Assembly (NCBI RefSeq): GCF_004138325.1
Contig: NZ_SBLB01000013.1
Span: forward strand, 1 to 64,000
Direction: 5' to 3'
Source: Spirosoma sordidisoli
Lineage (GTDB): Bacteria; Bacteroidota; Bacteroidia; Cytophagales; Spirosomataceae
Length of the DNA: 64,000 bases
Made by a program: the position numbers and the translations under genes. Positions 51,582-60,117 of the stretch are shown piece after piece. Position 1 is the stretch's first letter; each line of letters opens with the position of its first letter. The notes below the pieces were generated by a model. It searched no databases. It saw only the letters and a program-made list of their open reading frames with translations, and was not told where the DNA came from.

Positions 51582-52469
51582 ATGATCCAGTACGACACGA
51601 TCAAAAAATATGCGGATAGGTTCAATAATCGAACCCAGCATCCGCTCATCAGTCTGGTTGATTTTAATCAGTCGAAGCCCCTTCTCCGGGAGAAGTTTAC
51701 GCTCAACTTTTACGCCATTATCATCAAAGAGACAAACTGCGGTGATCTGCGGTACGGCAACCAGTATTACGATTATGCCGACGGGACAATGGTCTTTTTT
51801 GGGCCTGGGCAGATCATCACCAATGAGCCGGAAGGTGAACCGCACCAACCGTATGGGAAGGCCCTGGTTTTTCATGCCGACCTGATTAAAGGCACCAGTC
51901 TAGGTAAACAGATCCACGACTATTCGTTTTTCAGTTACCAATCCCATGAAGCCTTGCATCTTTCCGACACAGAAAGAGCCGTTGTGACGACTTGCTTTGA
52001 TAATATAACCAGCGAAATCAGCCAAAACATTGATCGCCACAGTAAGCAACTGATCGTGGCGAACCTGGAATTGCTTTTAAAATACTGTCTGCGCTTTTAC
52101 GATCGGCAATTTATCACCCGGGAGCACGCGAATCACGGCATCCTGGAGCAGTTCGAAGCGAAACTAAACGAGTACTTGTTCGGCGAAAAATTAGGTACAG
52201 AGGGCGTGCCCACCGTCGCCTACTTTGCCCAAGAACTAAACTTATCGCCCAATTACTTCGGCGATCTGATCAAGAAGGAGACGGGGAAGTCTGCCTTGGA
52301 ATTCATCCAACTGCATCTGATTGACCTGGCGAAAGAGCGGCTGTTCGACACCCGTAAATCGGTGAGCAAGATAGCTTATGAACTAGGATTCAAGTATCCC
52401 CAGCATTTTGCCCGGTTCTTCAAACAAAAAGTGGGGGTTTCGCCGATTGAGTATCGAGGTTTGAACTAA
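51582..52469 (+). CDS. AraC-family regulator of the molybdenum-enzyme region
   Basis: From ATG 51582 (an upstream start at 51477 adds 35 residues of unlikely composition), 295 residues. N-terminal cupin-like domain (~20-130: DYADGTMVFFGPGQIITNEP). C-terminal AraC HTH: TVAYFAQELNLSPNYFGDLI and VSKIAYELGFKYPQHFARFF. Divergent from the exported cyclophilin-like gene, which precedes the oxidoreductase operon. It may activate that operon. Effector unknown, probably an aldehyde or aromatic compound. Confidence 0.85.
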   Translation: MIQYDTIKKYADRFNNRTQHPLISLVDFNQSKPLLREKFTLNFYAIIIKETNCGDLRYGNQYYDYADGTMVFFGPGQIITNEPEGEPHQPYGKALVFHADLIKGTSLGKQIHDYSFFSYQSHEALHLSDTERAVVTTCFDNITSEISQNIDRHSKQLIVANLELLLKYCLRFYDRQFITREHANHGILEQFEAKLNEYLFGEKLGTEGVPTVAYFAQELNLSPNYFGDLIKKETGKSALEFIQLHLIDLAKERLFDTRKSVSKIAYELGFKYPQHFARFFKQKVGVSPIEYRGLN

Positions 52470-52475
52470 ACACCC

Positions 52476-52545
52476 TTGTCTCGCAAAAAGGCTCCTCTAA
52501 ATGAGAGGATGGGACTTCCATCTATATGCTTCATAATTGGGCGTT
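52476..52545 (+). repeat. Dispersed intergenic repeat, copy C
   Basis: GGCTCCTCTAAATGAGAGGA then CTTCCATCTATATGCTTCAT, TAATTGGG. Shorter and more diverged than A, B and D. It begins 7 bp after the AraC stop. The 52470-52844 gap has no gene. Confidence 0.45.
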
Positions 52546-52800
52546 GGTTGACCGGGTTACCGGCCCTGTCAGTCAATGACTTTCTGATGAGAGTGCGGGA
52601 CTTGGGCCACTTTTGTCACCGCTCACCCTAAACGCGCTGGTTCACACGAAGGCAGGTTTATTAGCCGATCATTTCTATGAGACTAGACCTGCCTACATGG
52701 CAACCCGGTTCAAGCCTAATCCCACATTTAGGGTAAGCTTTAGAATGAATAACTCGACATGTTATAACTTGCATTGATGCGAACCTTTACTCAAGCGATG

Positions 52801-52834
52801 AGCCCGACCCTACAGGAAGGTCAGGCTTTTTTTT
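52801..52834 (+). terminator. Hairpin with T tail just before the Crp-family gene
   Basis: AGCC(C)GACC and GGTC(A)GGCT form the arms over a CTACAGGAA loop, followed by eight T. It ends 11 bp before the ATG at 52845, so it may act as an attenuator rather than an end. Confidence 0.6.
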
Positions 52835-52844
52835 ATAGCCAATA

Positions 52845-53408
52845 ATGGAAGAAAAGTTAAGAGAACACATCCAGAAACGAGTACCGCTAACCGATGACGA
52901 ATTTGCGTTTGTACTCGCTCATTTTACACCCAAAAAGTATAAAAAACATCAGTTTTTGATTCAGGAAGGCGAACTGGTAAGCTACTCCTACTATGTGGTC
53001 TCGGGGCTTTTAAAGCTGGTCTATTCCGATGAATCAGGCAAGCAACATATCGTTTCGTTTGCCATGGAGGACTGGTGGGAAACCGATTTTCAGGCCTATT
53101 TCACCCAGACCAAAGCGACCATGTCGGTAGACTGTTTGGAAGATACGGTGGTATTCTGCCTGTCACTGGAAAACTATCATAAGTTATGCGCCGGTCTACA
53201 AAAATTTGAGCGCTTCTTCCTGCAACTAACCATTTCTGGTTCGATGGCGGCTCAGCGACGCATCTTGTCGTTGCTTACTACCCAAGCCAAAGAGCGGTAT
53301 GAGCAGCTACTCAGCCAGTATCCTGCTTTAATTCAGCGGGTACCAAAAACTCTACTGGCATCCTACTTGGGTGTGTCACGCGAAACCTTGAGTCGGTTTA
53401 CTGATTAG
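52845..53408 (+). CDS. Crp/Fnr-family transcriptional regulator
   Basis: A 187-residue protein: N-terminal cyclic-nucleotide-like beta barrel (KYKKHQFLIQEGELVSYSYY; KQHIVSFAMEDWWE) and a C-terminal helix-turn-helix (LLASYLGVSRETLSRF). It lacks the cysteines of Fnr. This short form without a clear cNMP site is widespread in Bacteroidota. A hairpin and T run just ahead of the start may attenuate expression. The RidA-like gene follows 92 bp downstream, a likely target. Confidence 0.85.
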   Translation: MEEKLREHIQKRVPLTDDEFAFVLAHFTPKKYKKHQFLIQEGELVSYSYYVVSGLLKLVYSDESGKQHIVSFAMEDWWETDFQAYFTQTKATMSVDCLEDTVVFCLSLENYHKLCAGLQKFERFFLQLTISGSMAAQRRILSLLTTQAKERYEQLLSQYPALIQRVPKTLLASYLGVSRETLSRFTD

Positions 53409-53500
53409 TGTGATATACATCACTCGATACTTGTGCTATAGGTCACGGTCAAACCCGGCTAGGCTTCCAAACTTTGCCCTGTAAACTTTACTCGGCAGGC

Positions 53501-53971
53501 ATGAAACGCATGGCAACAATTCTAGCCAGCGCTTTCCTAACTATGGTGCCTGCATGGGTACAGACTAAACAAGCAGAGCAAATGGAAAAACGAATCATCA
53601 ATCCTTGGCAATGGCAAGATCAGCGCAGTTATGTACAGGCCGTAGACGTGCAACAGCCAGCCGGCACGCTCTATGTTTCGGGACAAGCCGCTGTTCAGGC
53701 GGATGGTCAATCCAGTACCGACGACATGAAAACGCAACTACTTCTGGCGATTCAGAATTTAGAACAAGTGATCGGCGAGGCTGGCTACGAATGTCGAAAT
53801 ATTGTGCGGTTAACGATTTATACGACTTCTCATGAAGAGTTTTGGCCCAACTTTCCTATTCTACAAACTTGGATAGCCCAGCACGGAATAAAGCAAGCTA
53901 CTACGTTACTGGAAGTAAACCGTTTATTTGAAACCTTAAAAGTTGAATTGGAAGCGACGGTAGTCAAATAG
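53501..53971 (+). CDS. RidA/YjgF-family protein with N-terminal extension
   Basis: From ATG 53501, 156 residues. The first ~25 residues look like an export signal (MKRMATILASAFLTMVPAWV), followed by the RidA core: RSYVQAVDVQQPAGTLYVSG, GYECRNIVRLTIYTT and a C-terminal VNRLFETLKVELEATVV. RidA proteins deaminate reactive enamine/imine intermediates. A cytoplasmic form could start at 53582 (MEKRIINPW), which is equally plausible. Follows the Crp-family regulator. Confidence 0.75.
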   Translation: MKRMATILASAFLTMVPAWVQTKQAEQMEKRIINPWQWQDQRSYVQAVDVQQPAGTLYVSGQAAVQADGQSSTDDMKTQLLLAIQNLEQVIGEAGYECRNIVRLTIYTTSHEEFWPNFPILQTWIAQHGIKQATTLLEVNRLFETLKVELEATVVK

Positions 53972-54578
53972 GTATTGACGAAGCCTAAGAACTTCGAATG
54001 TACTTAAAAAATGGATTAAATCTGTCACAGTCTGTTGGGCTTTATGGCGAACAGATTGCCATCTGCTTAAAAGCTTAGGTCCTTAAAACCGAAACTAAGT
54101 GGTTCAGGGGATGGAACAGGCTAACAAATAGTGGCAATTACCCCAGCACACTTGTCCGCTAGCCAAAGCCGCGTCCGGATTCAACGGACGCGGCTTGTTA
54201 GTTTACTACAGCTTGCTCTTCTACAGATACCCTGTTACCTTTTCGGGTATAGGTAGTCTCACTGCGCTTCAGCAGATAAAAGGCATGGTAGGCCGGTGTG
54301 CTATCGGCTATGGTGACCGTGTCCAGAAAGGCCGACGAAGTGTCGGAAATTACTCAGAAGAGTCTAGCCATTTCTTTTTTTGTATGCCCAACTGTCTCAT
54401 CATAACGCTCGTTGGTGAGACAATTAATCAAAGCGTGGCGGTCGGTAGTAGGAAGCGAGACCCTTTGTAGCTGAAGTATTTAAAGATATTGCATGACGAT
54501 GGGGTTCGTCCTTTAAGGAGCTTATACCTCACTATATCGTCAGTTTATCAATAGACATACTTTTTGTTCGCTGCTCCA
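53972..54578. other. Gap of about 600 bp without a convincing gene
   Basis: Besides the hairpin at 54166, the region has one 91-codon frame (54195-54470) whose composition is not protein-like. No repeat of the local family is found. It separates the RidA-like gene from the second RES module. Confidence 0.4.
54166..54203 (+). terminator. Strong intrinsic terminator
   Basis: AAGCCGCGTCCG (54166-54177) pairs perfectly with CGGACGCGGCTT (54185-54196) over a 7-base loop, followed by GTTAGTTT. It lies ~195 bp downstream of the RidA-like gene. Confidence 0.8.
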
Positions 54579-55079
54579 TCAACTCTCTTCTGAGAGAGGA
54601 CCATAATTGGTCGGTAACACCAGTCGACCATCGACGGTGAAGGGTTGGATCGACTCAACACTCACCTGTTCGAATGCCGCATGACTGCGATGTAGGATGA
54701 CATTAGTCGAAAAGGGAACAACAGCTGAGGGAAGGGCTACGGCCAGTTCCTGAGTGCCTGCTAACCATTCGCCCAAAAAGGTTTGTAGCTGCGTGGTTCG
54801 CACTGGCGTGTTCCAATCAGGCGGTAGCTGATCCACTCGGTACACCTTCAGCGCTTGCGCGTTGGGTAGGTGTATGGTAATCAAGTAGTAGGTGGGTAGT
54901 TCATCCAGCCGAATAGGCATCAAGTTGGCCAGCACCTCCACCAAAGCTAGTTCAGGGGAACTCGAGGTGTAGAGCACATCAACGCCAATCGGGTTCCAGC
55001 GCTCGCCCCGTTTGGCCGAGCCACCCGCCAGGGGCGTATCCAGGAAACGCTCTTTGATTAAACGATATACACGAGGCAT
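54579..55079 (-). CDS. RES-domain toxin (second RES/Xre module)
   Basis: A 166-residue protein with the same core as the toxin at 39977: MPRVYRLIKERFLDTPLAGG, GERWNPIGVDVLYTSSSPEL and LVEVLANLMP. The two RES toxins are divergent, so they are not a recent duplication. The antitoxin lies 17 bp upstream. NAD-directed growth inhibition is expected. Its presence on the same segment as the first module suggests redundancy or independent acquisition. Confidence 0.85.
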   Translation of the reverse strand: MPRVYRLIKERFLDTPLAGGSAKRGERWNPIGVDVLYTSSSPELALVEVLANLMPIRLDELPTYYLITIHLPNAQALKVYRVDQLPPDWNTPVRTTQLQTFLGEWLAGTQELAVALPSAVVPFSTNVILHRSHAAFEQVSVESIQPFTVDGRLVLPTNYGPLSEES

Positions 55080-55096
55080 GAAACTAACAATGGCTA

Positions 55097-55534
55097 CTAA
55101 CTGATCATGCCTTCTTCAATGCGGCTTAACTCATCGTCAACAAAGCTAAAGCCCGCTATGGTGTCTAACAAGGTTACCGGTGCCACGTTCCCCAGGGCAG
55201 GGCGCGGGGTGCGTAGCCAGCGCACAAACACCGCCTGGCGATCATCGAAGGTGGCCAGTCCATGTTCGATCAACTGCTCCAGGAGTAGTAGGCGCTCGGT
55301 TTTGTTAGAATCCAAGGTCTTATCTCCGGCTTGCCGATGCAGTGAGCGTTCGGATAGATTAAGGATGCGGGCCATCTCTTTATCGGTCAAGCCAATACGG
55401 CTAGCCACTTCATCAACCCGACTGCGGGCTTCGCCCTGGCGGATACGGCTGATGAGGGAAGGCCGGCTTTCACCCCGCAGGGCTTTCGGTAAAAAATCGG
55501 TTCGCGGACCGGTCGTTACGGTTTTAGTGGCCAT
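55097..55534 (-). CDS. Xre/MbcA-type antitoxin (second RES/Xre module)
   Basis: From ATG 55534 (MATKTVTTGPRTDFLP), 145 residues. Helix-turn-helix (IGLTDKEMARILNLSERSLH, about residues 47-66) and a C-terminal MbcA/ParS-type domain (LLDTIAGFSFVDDELSRIEE). An upstream start at 55615 adds a poor N-terminus. Located just upstream of the RES toxin gene. Resembles the first antitoxin in the C-terminal domain but differs in the HTH. Confidence 0.78.
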   Translation of the reverse strand: MATKTVTTGPRTDFLPKALRGESRPSLISRIRQGEARSRVDEVASRIGLTDKEMARILNLSERSLHRQAGDKTLDSNKTERLLLLEQLIEHGLATFDDRQAVFVRWLRTPRPALGNVAPVTLLDTIAGFSFVDDELSRIEEGMIS

Positions 55535-55860
55535 AGTAAGAGATGATATAAAAACGTCACTAAGATAACTGACACTTGTCAATTTATCACCATACTGTTG
55601 CTTAGAGAAGAACAAGTAGGCAGAGAGGAGATAAGGCTCCGTGCGGTCGCTCCGGCTGGGACGCGGCTAGCCTGCTTGTGGAAGAATCGATGAACAGGTA
55701 TATGAAGTTTGAGGCCGTAGGGTCAACGTATACTGTTTATTTATTCTTTCAATCTGGTCATTTGTCAAATGAACCCTCCACAGTTAGAGGCTGTCTGGGG
55801 GGGCATTGACACTATAATGCATATGCCACTAACCGGAGTGAACATGTACTAGCAAAAAAT

Positions 55861-55945
55861 CATCTCTAAAAACGCTCCCCATTGAGACGGGGAAACGTTC
55901 ATGGATGAGCCCTCGCCTGAGACGACGAAGTATTTATACAGCTGA
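55861..55945 (+). repeat. Dispersed intergenic repeat, copy D
   Basis: CGCTCCCCATTGAGACGGGG, AAACGTTCATGGATG, then CTGAGACGACGAAGTATTTA. Same two-half structure as copies A and B. It sits directly before a gene fragment (55950). The 55535-55860 stretch before it has no gene. Confidence 0.55.
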
Positions 55946-55949
55946 GCGG

Positions 55950-56066
55950 ATGATCGATGGCCAGACAGCCCGAGATCTGGGTTATTTTGTAGGTTATCAG
56001 ATCTGCAAAAGCTATTTTCAACGGGCAATAGACGAAAAGAAGGCGTTAGCTAGTATGATTGACTAA
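55950..56066 (+). pseudogene. 3' gene fragment, DUF2268/GldB-type C-terminus
   Basis: A 38-codon open frame (MIDGQTARDLGYFVGYQICK... ending ASMID) with no upstream body. The sequence GYFVGYQICKSYFQRA resembles the C-terminal end of Zn-protease-like or GldB-type Bacteroidota proteins. The body is missing and a repeat copy ends at its boundary, so it is a deletion remnant. Confidence 0.45.
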
Positions 56067-56303
56067 ACTTAACCGATGAAAATGCACAAAGCTTCTTATT
56101 AAGTTCTGGTTGCAATCCACAAAAAAAACTCCACGTTGAAGTGATGTTCTTCAGTAAGGAAATAACTCATGATTAGCCCAATTTCACTTATACAACAGAT
56201 TCAGAGTAGATATCTGATTAAAATAAAGCAATAATATGCTGTTTAACTCTGTTATTCTTGGTTATATAAGGATAATTACTTTAGCTAAAAGCAAGCCTAG
56301 TTA
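56067..56303. other. AT-rich intergenic stretch
   Basis: No gene seen. Contains AT-rich promoter-like sequence before the ABM-domain gene. Confidence 0.3.
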
Positions 56304-56720
56304 ATGAAAAGTGTCACTCCTGGTTGTAAGGGCTTACAGCTATTACTGCAGCTTACAATCTGCTTACTGTCTTTGTTAAGTGCGGAACAATCTTTAGCAC
56401 AAACTAAAACACAGATGGTACGAATTGCTAAGATCGTCGTTGACCCAACGCAGTTGGAAGCTTATAAGGCGACTGCTAGAGAAGAAATTGAAGCGTCAAT
56501 GCGACTGGAACCGGGGGTATTGACGCTGTATGCCGTTGCTGAAAAAGATAACCCGACGCATATCACAATTTTAGAAATTTATGCGGATACTAACGCTTAT
56601 AAAGCGCACATACAAACACCGCATTTCTTGAAATATAAAACCAGAACAAAGGATATGGTAAAGTCGCTAGAACTGGTAGAAGTCGCTCCCTTGGTACCTG
56701 GTATGAAGATCAAAGAATGA
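56304..56720 (+). CDS. Exported antibiotic-biosynthesis-monooxygenase (ABM/YgiN-like) protein
   Basis: A 138-residue protein. Signal peptide with GLQLLLQLTICLLSLLSAEQ, cut near LAQ. The core MVRIAKIVVDPTQLEAYKAT, EASMRLEPGVLTLYAVAEKD and HITILEIYADTNAYKAHIQT, then PHFLKYK, is the ABM ferredoxin-like fold of YgiN-type quinol monooxygenases. Probably periplasmic. An IS1-family element begins 11 bp after the stop. Confidence 0.8.
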   Translation: MKSVTPGCKGLQLLLQLTICLLSLLSAEQSLAQTKTQMVRIAKIVVDPTQLEAYKATAREEIEASMRLEPGVLTLYAVAEKDNPTHITILEIYADTNAYKAHIQTPHFLKYKTRTKDMVKSLELVEVAPLVPGMKIKE

Positions 56721-56730
56721 TTCGTTAAAC

Positions 56731-57511
56731 GGTAGTGGCTTAACTGCGTTTAAACTGTATTTTTGTGCATGGTTTTAGAAGCAGTTGCTTGCAAACATTG
56801 TGGTCAAGCCCAACAGGTCAAACGCTATGGTACCACCCGGGCCGGTACCCAAAGGTATCGTTGCTTTGACTGTGGACGAACATTCGTCAAAATTTACACG
56901 CACAAGGCGCGGGACCCGTTGGTCAAAGCCCAAATTACTCAACTTGGACTCAACGGAAGCGGGGTACGCGACACCGCCCGTGTGCTGGGTATAAATCGAA
57001 ATACGGTCAGCAGCCACTTTAAAAAAAAGTAACCAAGTTCTGCCAGTTAATCCTAAGTATATAGATAAAGACTTGATAATGAGTTTGAAAGTTGATGAGT
57101 CCTGGTCGTTCGTGAGCAGTAAACAACGTCAACGTTGGCTATGGTGGGTGGAAGAAGCTAAAACAGGCGAGGTGGTTGCTTTTGTGTTTGGGCGACGGAC
57201 TCACCAAACTTTTCGGGCTTTGATGACTCTGCTCGAAGAGGCCCGCATCAGCGTGAACCGCTGGATTACCGATGCCTGGTGCCGGGCCGCCGGAGCGGGC
57301 CTACTTTGACTGCCTGGATCAATCGATTCGGTTGGAATGTAAAGCTTTATTACAAAGTTTGGAACGCAAACATCTCACCTTGCGAACGCGCATCAAGCGG
57401 CTGGCCCGGCGAACGATTTGTTTTTCTAAGTCAATTGAAGTCCACGACGCGATTATTGGCCTATTCATCAACCAGTTTTTCTTTGACCATAAACTCAGTT
57501 AAGCCACCACC
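56731..57511 (+). mobile_element. IS1-family insertion sequence, degenerate
   Basis: 781 bp, near the usual length of IS1 elements. Ends GGTAGTGGCTTAACTG (56731-56746) and CAGTTAAGCCACCACC (57496-57511) are inverted with 15 of 16 matches. Inside are broken InsA/InsB-type transposase frames. No clear target-site duplication was seen. Confidence 0.8.
56769..57502 (+). pseudogene. IS1-family transposase (InsA/InsB), frameshifted
   Basis: InsA part: MVLEAVACKHCGQAQQVKRY with a zinc-ribbon (CxxC ... CFDC) to SSHFKKK at 57032. InsB part in a different frame (MSLKVDESWSFVSSKQRQRW, from 57079), breaking at about 57285 (ITDAWCRAAG) and resuming in a third frame with ERKHLTLRTRIKRLARRTIC and HDAIIGLFINQFFF. 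An A8 run at 57021-57028 sits where IS1 uses a programmed frameshift, but the frame relation here is not -1. The second break is a true defect. Not functional as read. Confidence 0.8.
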
Positions 57512-57868
57512 TTCGGCTTAATAACATTTAGCATCGCGTCTTACGGCCTTTACAGAGATATAACTAATAGACAAGCACTCATAGATAAGTACAACACAGA
57601 TCCTAATATACGTCGTGACTACCCTTACTTAACCGCAAAAGAGTATGCTGGTAGAAATGAAAAGTCATATCCAGCTTTGATGTGGGGGCTCGGCTACCCA
57701 ACTAGTTTGTTCATATTCATATTTTCTAGTGCAGGTAAACAATTGCGAGAAGATAAGACAGAGCTTAAACAATTGAAATATCAGCAATCTAAAAGTAGTA
57801 TATCACTAACTCCCTTCTTTACTCCACATCAACAAACTGCTGGATTAGCTTTGAGAATGCGGTTTTGA
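57512..57868 (+). pseudogene. 3' fragment of a Bacteroidota exported protein, cut by the IS1 element
   Basis: The frame is open from the IS border to TGA at 57866 (118 codons), with no start near the border. The sequence (DYPYLTAKEYAGRNEKSYPA; TPFFTPHQQTAGLALRMRF at the end) ends in a phenylalanine like outer-membrane proteins. One membrane-like segment (ALMWGLGYPTSLFIFIFSSA). The 5' part is absent, so the insertion came with a deletion. Confidence 0.55.
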
Positions 57869-57914
57869 ATTGACTTTGTAAAAATCACTTTTCATAATTG
57901 CACTTAACAACTGG

Positions 57915-58463
57915 ATGTTATCTGTCAAGCTACCCGTACTCTCGAAAGCGCCAAGCGCGCTTCATGCCGTGGATGGACCCTGCGGACCGCTCGCGGCATG
58001 GGGGGTACTACGCCATTTTCACAAGCGAACATCTGCTGCACGAATCCTTAAAATGTGTAGGCATAATGACCAACACGGCGCATGTACTATTGCGCTGTCT
58101 GTAGCCTTACGCGAACATGGTTTGTGGGTAGAATTCTACACCGAACCCGACCCGGCACCACAGCCCACCGAAGTTGAGTGCTACTTACGCGCTGCCGAAT
58201 TGGGTATCTGGGTAAGTGCATCACCTGAACTGGAGACAATTCTGGCCTTTACCGGTACCTCCTGCGTTCCCATCATTTTTTACGACACAGATCATGGATC
58301 AGGCCATTTCTCACCTATAACTGGTACCGATGACGATGGTCAGGTTCTACTACCGTATTCGGACGAAAAGCGGATGCCAATAGCTAAACTCCATCAACAG
58401 TGGTCGGCTCCCGGCACTTGTCGTCAGTGCATACTTGTTCGCCCCCATTACCAGCACTTTTGA
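57915..58463 (+). CDS. C39-like cysteine peptidase-domain protein
   Basis: A 182-residue protein with the papain-like C39 layout: GPCGPLAAWGVLRHF (Cys23), a helical THIALSVALREHGLWVEF-like segment, then GHFSPITGTDDDGQ (His131, Asp139). C39-like peptidases cleave or sense double-glycine-type leader peptides; stand-alone forms are also found. No signal peptide. It lies after the IS1 element. Activity inferred from the Cys-His-Asp pattern only. Confidence 0.6.
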   Translation: MLSVKLPVLSKAPSALHAVDGPCGPLAAWGVLRHFHKRTSAARILKMCRHNDQHGACTIALSVALREHGLWVEFYTEPDPAPQPTEVECYLRAAELGIWVSASPELETILAFTGTSCVPIIFYDTDHGSGHFSPITGTDDDGQVLLPYSDEKRMPIAKLHQQWSAPGTCRQCILVRPHYQHF

Positions 58464-58675
58464 CAGATGCTTTTCACCCTACGGTGAACGCCTATAAAAA
58501 GCCGCGTCTATGTTCAATAGGAGCACCTGGTCGGCCGACTGATTTAATCGGTACAGTAACCCCTTTGAGAAAGGCACTATTTACTCTTGACGGGCGTGTT
58601 TAGTTGTATCATAGCGTAGGATCCGCTTCCTGTAATCCCCAAGACCACTCGTAACTAGTACAATGGTGGCCATCA

Positions 58676-58780
58676 CCCCCTATGTAAGGGGGATAAACGG
58701 TTCTGTAACGGACAAAACGGTTTCTAACCCGTTTCCCAACCGTTCATGTAACGGGGGCGAACGGGTTAGAAACCGTTTTT
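58676..58780. repeat. Cluster of palindromes including a perfect 20-bp inverted repeat
   Basis: AAAACGGTTTCTAACCCGTT (58714-58733) is repeated exactly inverted at 58760-58779, followed by a T. The 26-nt spacer holds CCGTTcatgtAACGG. A smaller hairpin, CCCCCT...AGGGGG, is at 58676-58692. May be a terminator, a recombination site or an IS-end remnant. Confidence 0.6.
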
Positions 58781-58856
58781 CCTCTTGATGAGCATTCTGT
58801 CCAACTATCCAGTCTGAGAATCATTCGGACGTTTAAATGAACGGTAGCCCAGTAGG

Positions 58857-59040
58857 TGGTAATTTCAGTCATCGAGAGCACTGTATTTCGCGAATAACTG
58901 ATCAAGGGGAAAAAGAACACTGGTAACTATGGGCTGATATACAGCCGTATATTCTGGTCATTCTAACATGAACTCCTGATCAGTTTACTGCGAAATTAGT
59001 TGGTCACTATCACCGGAATCCCCAATCATAGGGTATCAAG
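58857..59040 (+). repeat. ~185-bp direct repeat, copy 2
   Basis: TGGTAATTTCAGTCATCGAG onward, identical to 39756 over the first ~43 bp save one base, and diverged after. It ends near the 3' end of a minus-strand epimerase gene. With copy 1 it frames a ~19-kb segment. Confidence 0.65.
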
Positions 59041-59070
59041 GGCATACCCGGCCCGTTAAGGCTAGCTAGC

Positions 59071-60000
59071 TCATACGGTTGGCTGGTGCAGTTGACGCAA
59101 CACGGCATCAATGCCCGCTTCAAACCGGCCATACTGCGGTTGCCACCTTAACTCCCGCTTAGCCTTGGCGTTGCTGACCCGAAAGGAGCTGGTCAAGGAC
59201 TTGACCAACGGACCACCAATCAGCAGGCCAATCAACCAGGCCGGTATACTACCCACGGTCTTGACCCCCTGCGCCGAGGTAATCGCATCCACCAACTCGC
59301 GCAAGGGTAAGGGGTAATCATCAACAATGTTGTAGACTTCCCCATAGCGGCCATGACGCAACGCTAACCCATAAGCCCGAGCGAGGTCGTCCACCTGAAT
59401 CGGGCTCCAGTAGTTTTGCCCCTGACCAAAAACCCGCAGCTGCCCTTTCTGGAGGGTGTCATAAAATGCGGTCTTGAACAAGCCACCCGGCCCGTACACA
59501 AACCCAGGACTCAGTACCAGAAGCTTTAGCTTTTCCTGTTGATACAACCACATCAGCTGGGCCACCACCTGCGCATGACCTTCCCCCAACGGCGAAGGCC
59601 TGGCCGGTGTGCCCTCATCAATCCAGTCGGTGCCGTGATCCCCGTAGTTGAAACAGCCGCTGGTATAAATTAAGACTTTGTCATGCTCGATACAGGCTTT
59701 CGCTAAAGCGAGCGTCATGGTTTCATCAGCCCGATTAATTTTAGCCTTCTTGGGGTTGGTAAACCGTCCTGTCACCCCCAACTGAGCCGTTTGAATCACC
59801 GCATCGACGGTTGGCACGATGGGCAGATAGGTTTGAGGAGCCGTCATCTCCCCGATCTGGCTCACCATGCCTTGCTGGATAAGTGAAGCGGCCTTAGCCG
59901 GGTCGCGAATCAGCCCAATGACTTGATGACCTTGATGAAGCAATTCCTGGACGACTGCCGCCCCCACGAATCCCGTGGCTCCTGTGACAAACACGTTCAT
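59071..60000 (-). CDS. NAD-dependent epimerase/dehydratase-family (SDR) protein
   Basis: From ATG 60000, 309 residues: MNVFVTGATGFVGAAVVQEL with the GATGFVG Rossmann loop, and later VYGPGGLF. An upstream start (60069) adds 23 unlikely residues. The C-terminal ~80 residues contain VDAITSAQGVKTVGSIPAWL, typical of extended SDRs. Catalytic YxxxK is not clear. It may reduce or epimerise a nucleotide sugar or a small ketone. Related to, but not the same as, the protein at 2913. Confidence 0.8.
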   Translation of the reverse strand: MNVFVTGATGFVGAAVVQELLHQGHQVIGLIRDPAKAASLIQQGMVSQIGEMTAPQTYLPIVPTVDAVIQTAQLGVTGRFTNPKKAKINRADETMTLALAKACIEHDKVLIYTSGCFNYGDHGTDWIDEGTPARPSPLGEGHAQVVAQLMWLYQQEKLKLLVLSPGFVYGPGGLFKTAFYDTLQKGQLRVFGQGQNYWSPIQVDDLARAYGLALRHGRYGEVYNIVDDYPLPLRELVDAITSAQGVKTVGSIPAWLIGLLIGGPLVKSLTSSFRVSNAKAKRELRWQPQYGRFEAGIDAVLRQLHQPTV

Positions 60001-60117
60001 ACGATTGATTTTTTTAGTGAGCACGGACTGATGCGGCCAGCGGCTTTTTACGGTGGCCCCAGACTCCAAGTCAGGTTCATTGGGTACTGGTAAAGCTACG
60101 ATTTGGTAGCTACTAAT

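Larger units (their letters stand above)
58464..59070. other. Gap holding palindromes and the second direct repeat
   Basis: No gene. Contains the hairpin cluster at 58676-58780 and repeat copy 2 at 58857-59040. Confidence 0.5.

Noticed and set aside
54195..54470. Plus-strand frame of 91 codons
   Set aside because: Composition is not protein-like, no family, and it begins inside the tail of a terminator.
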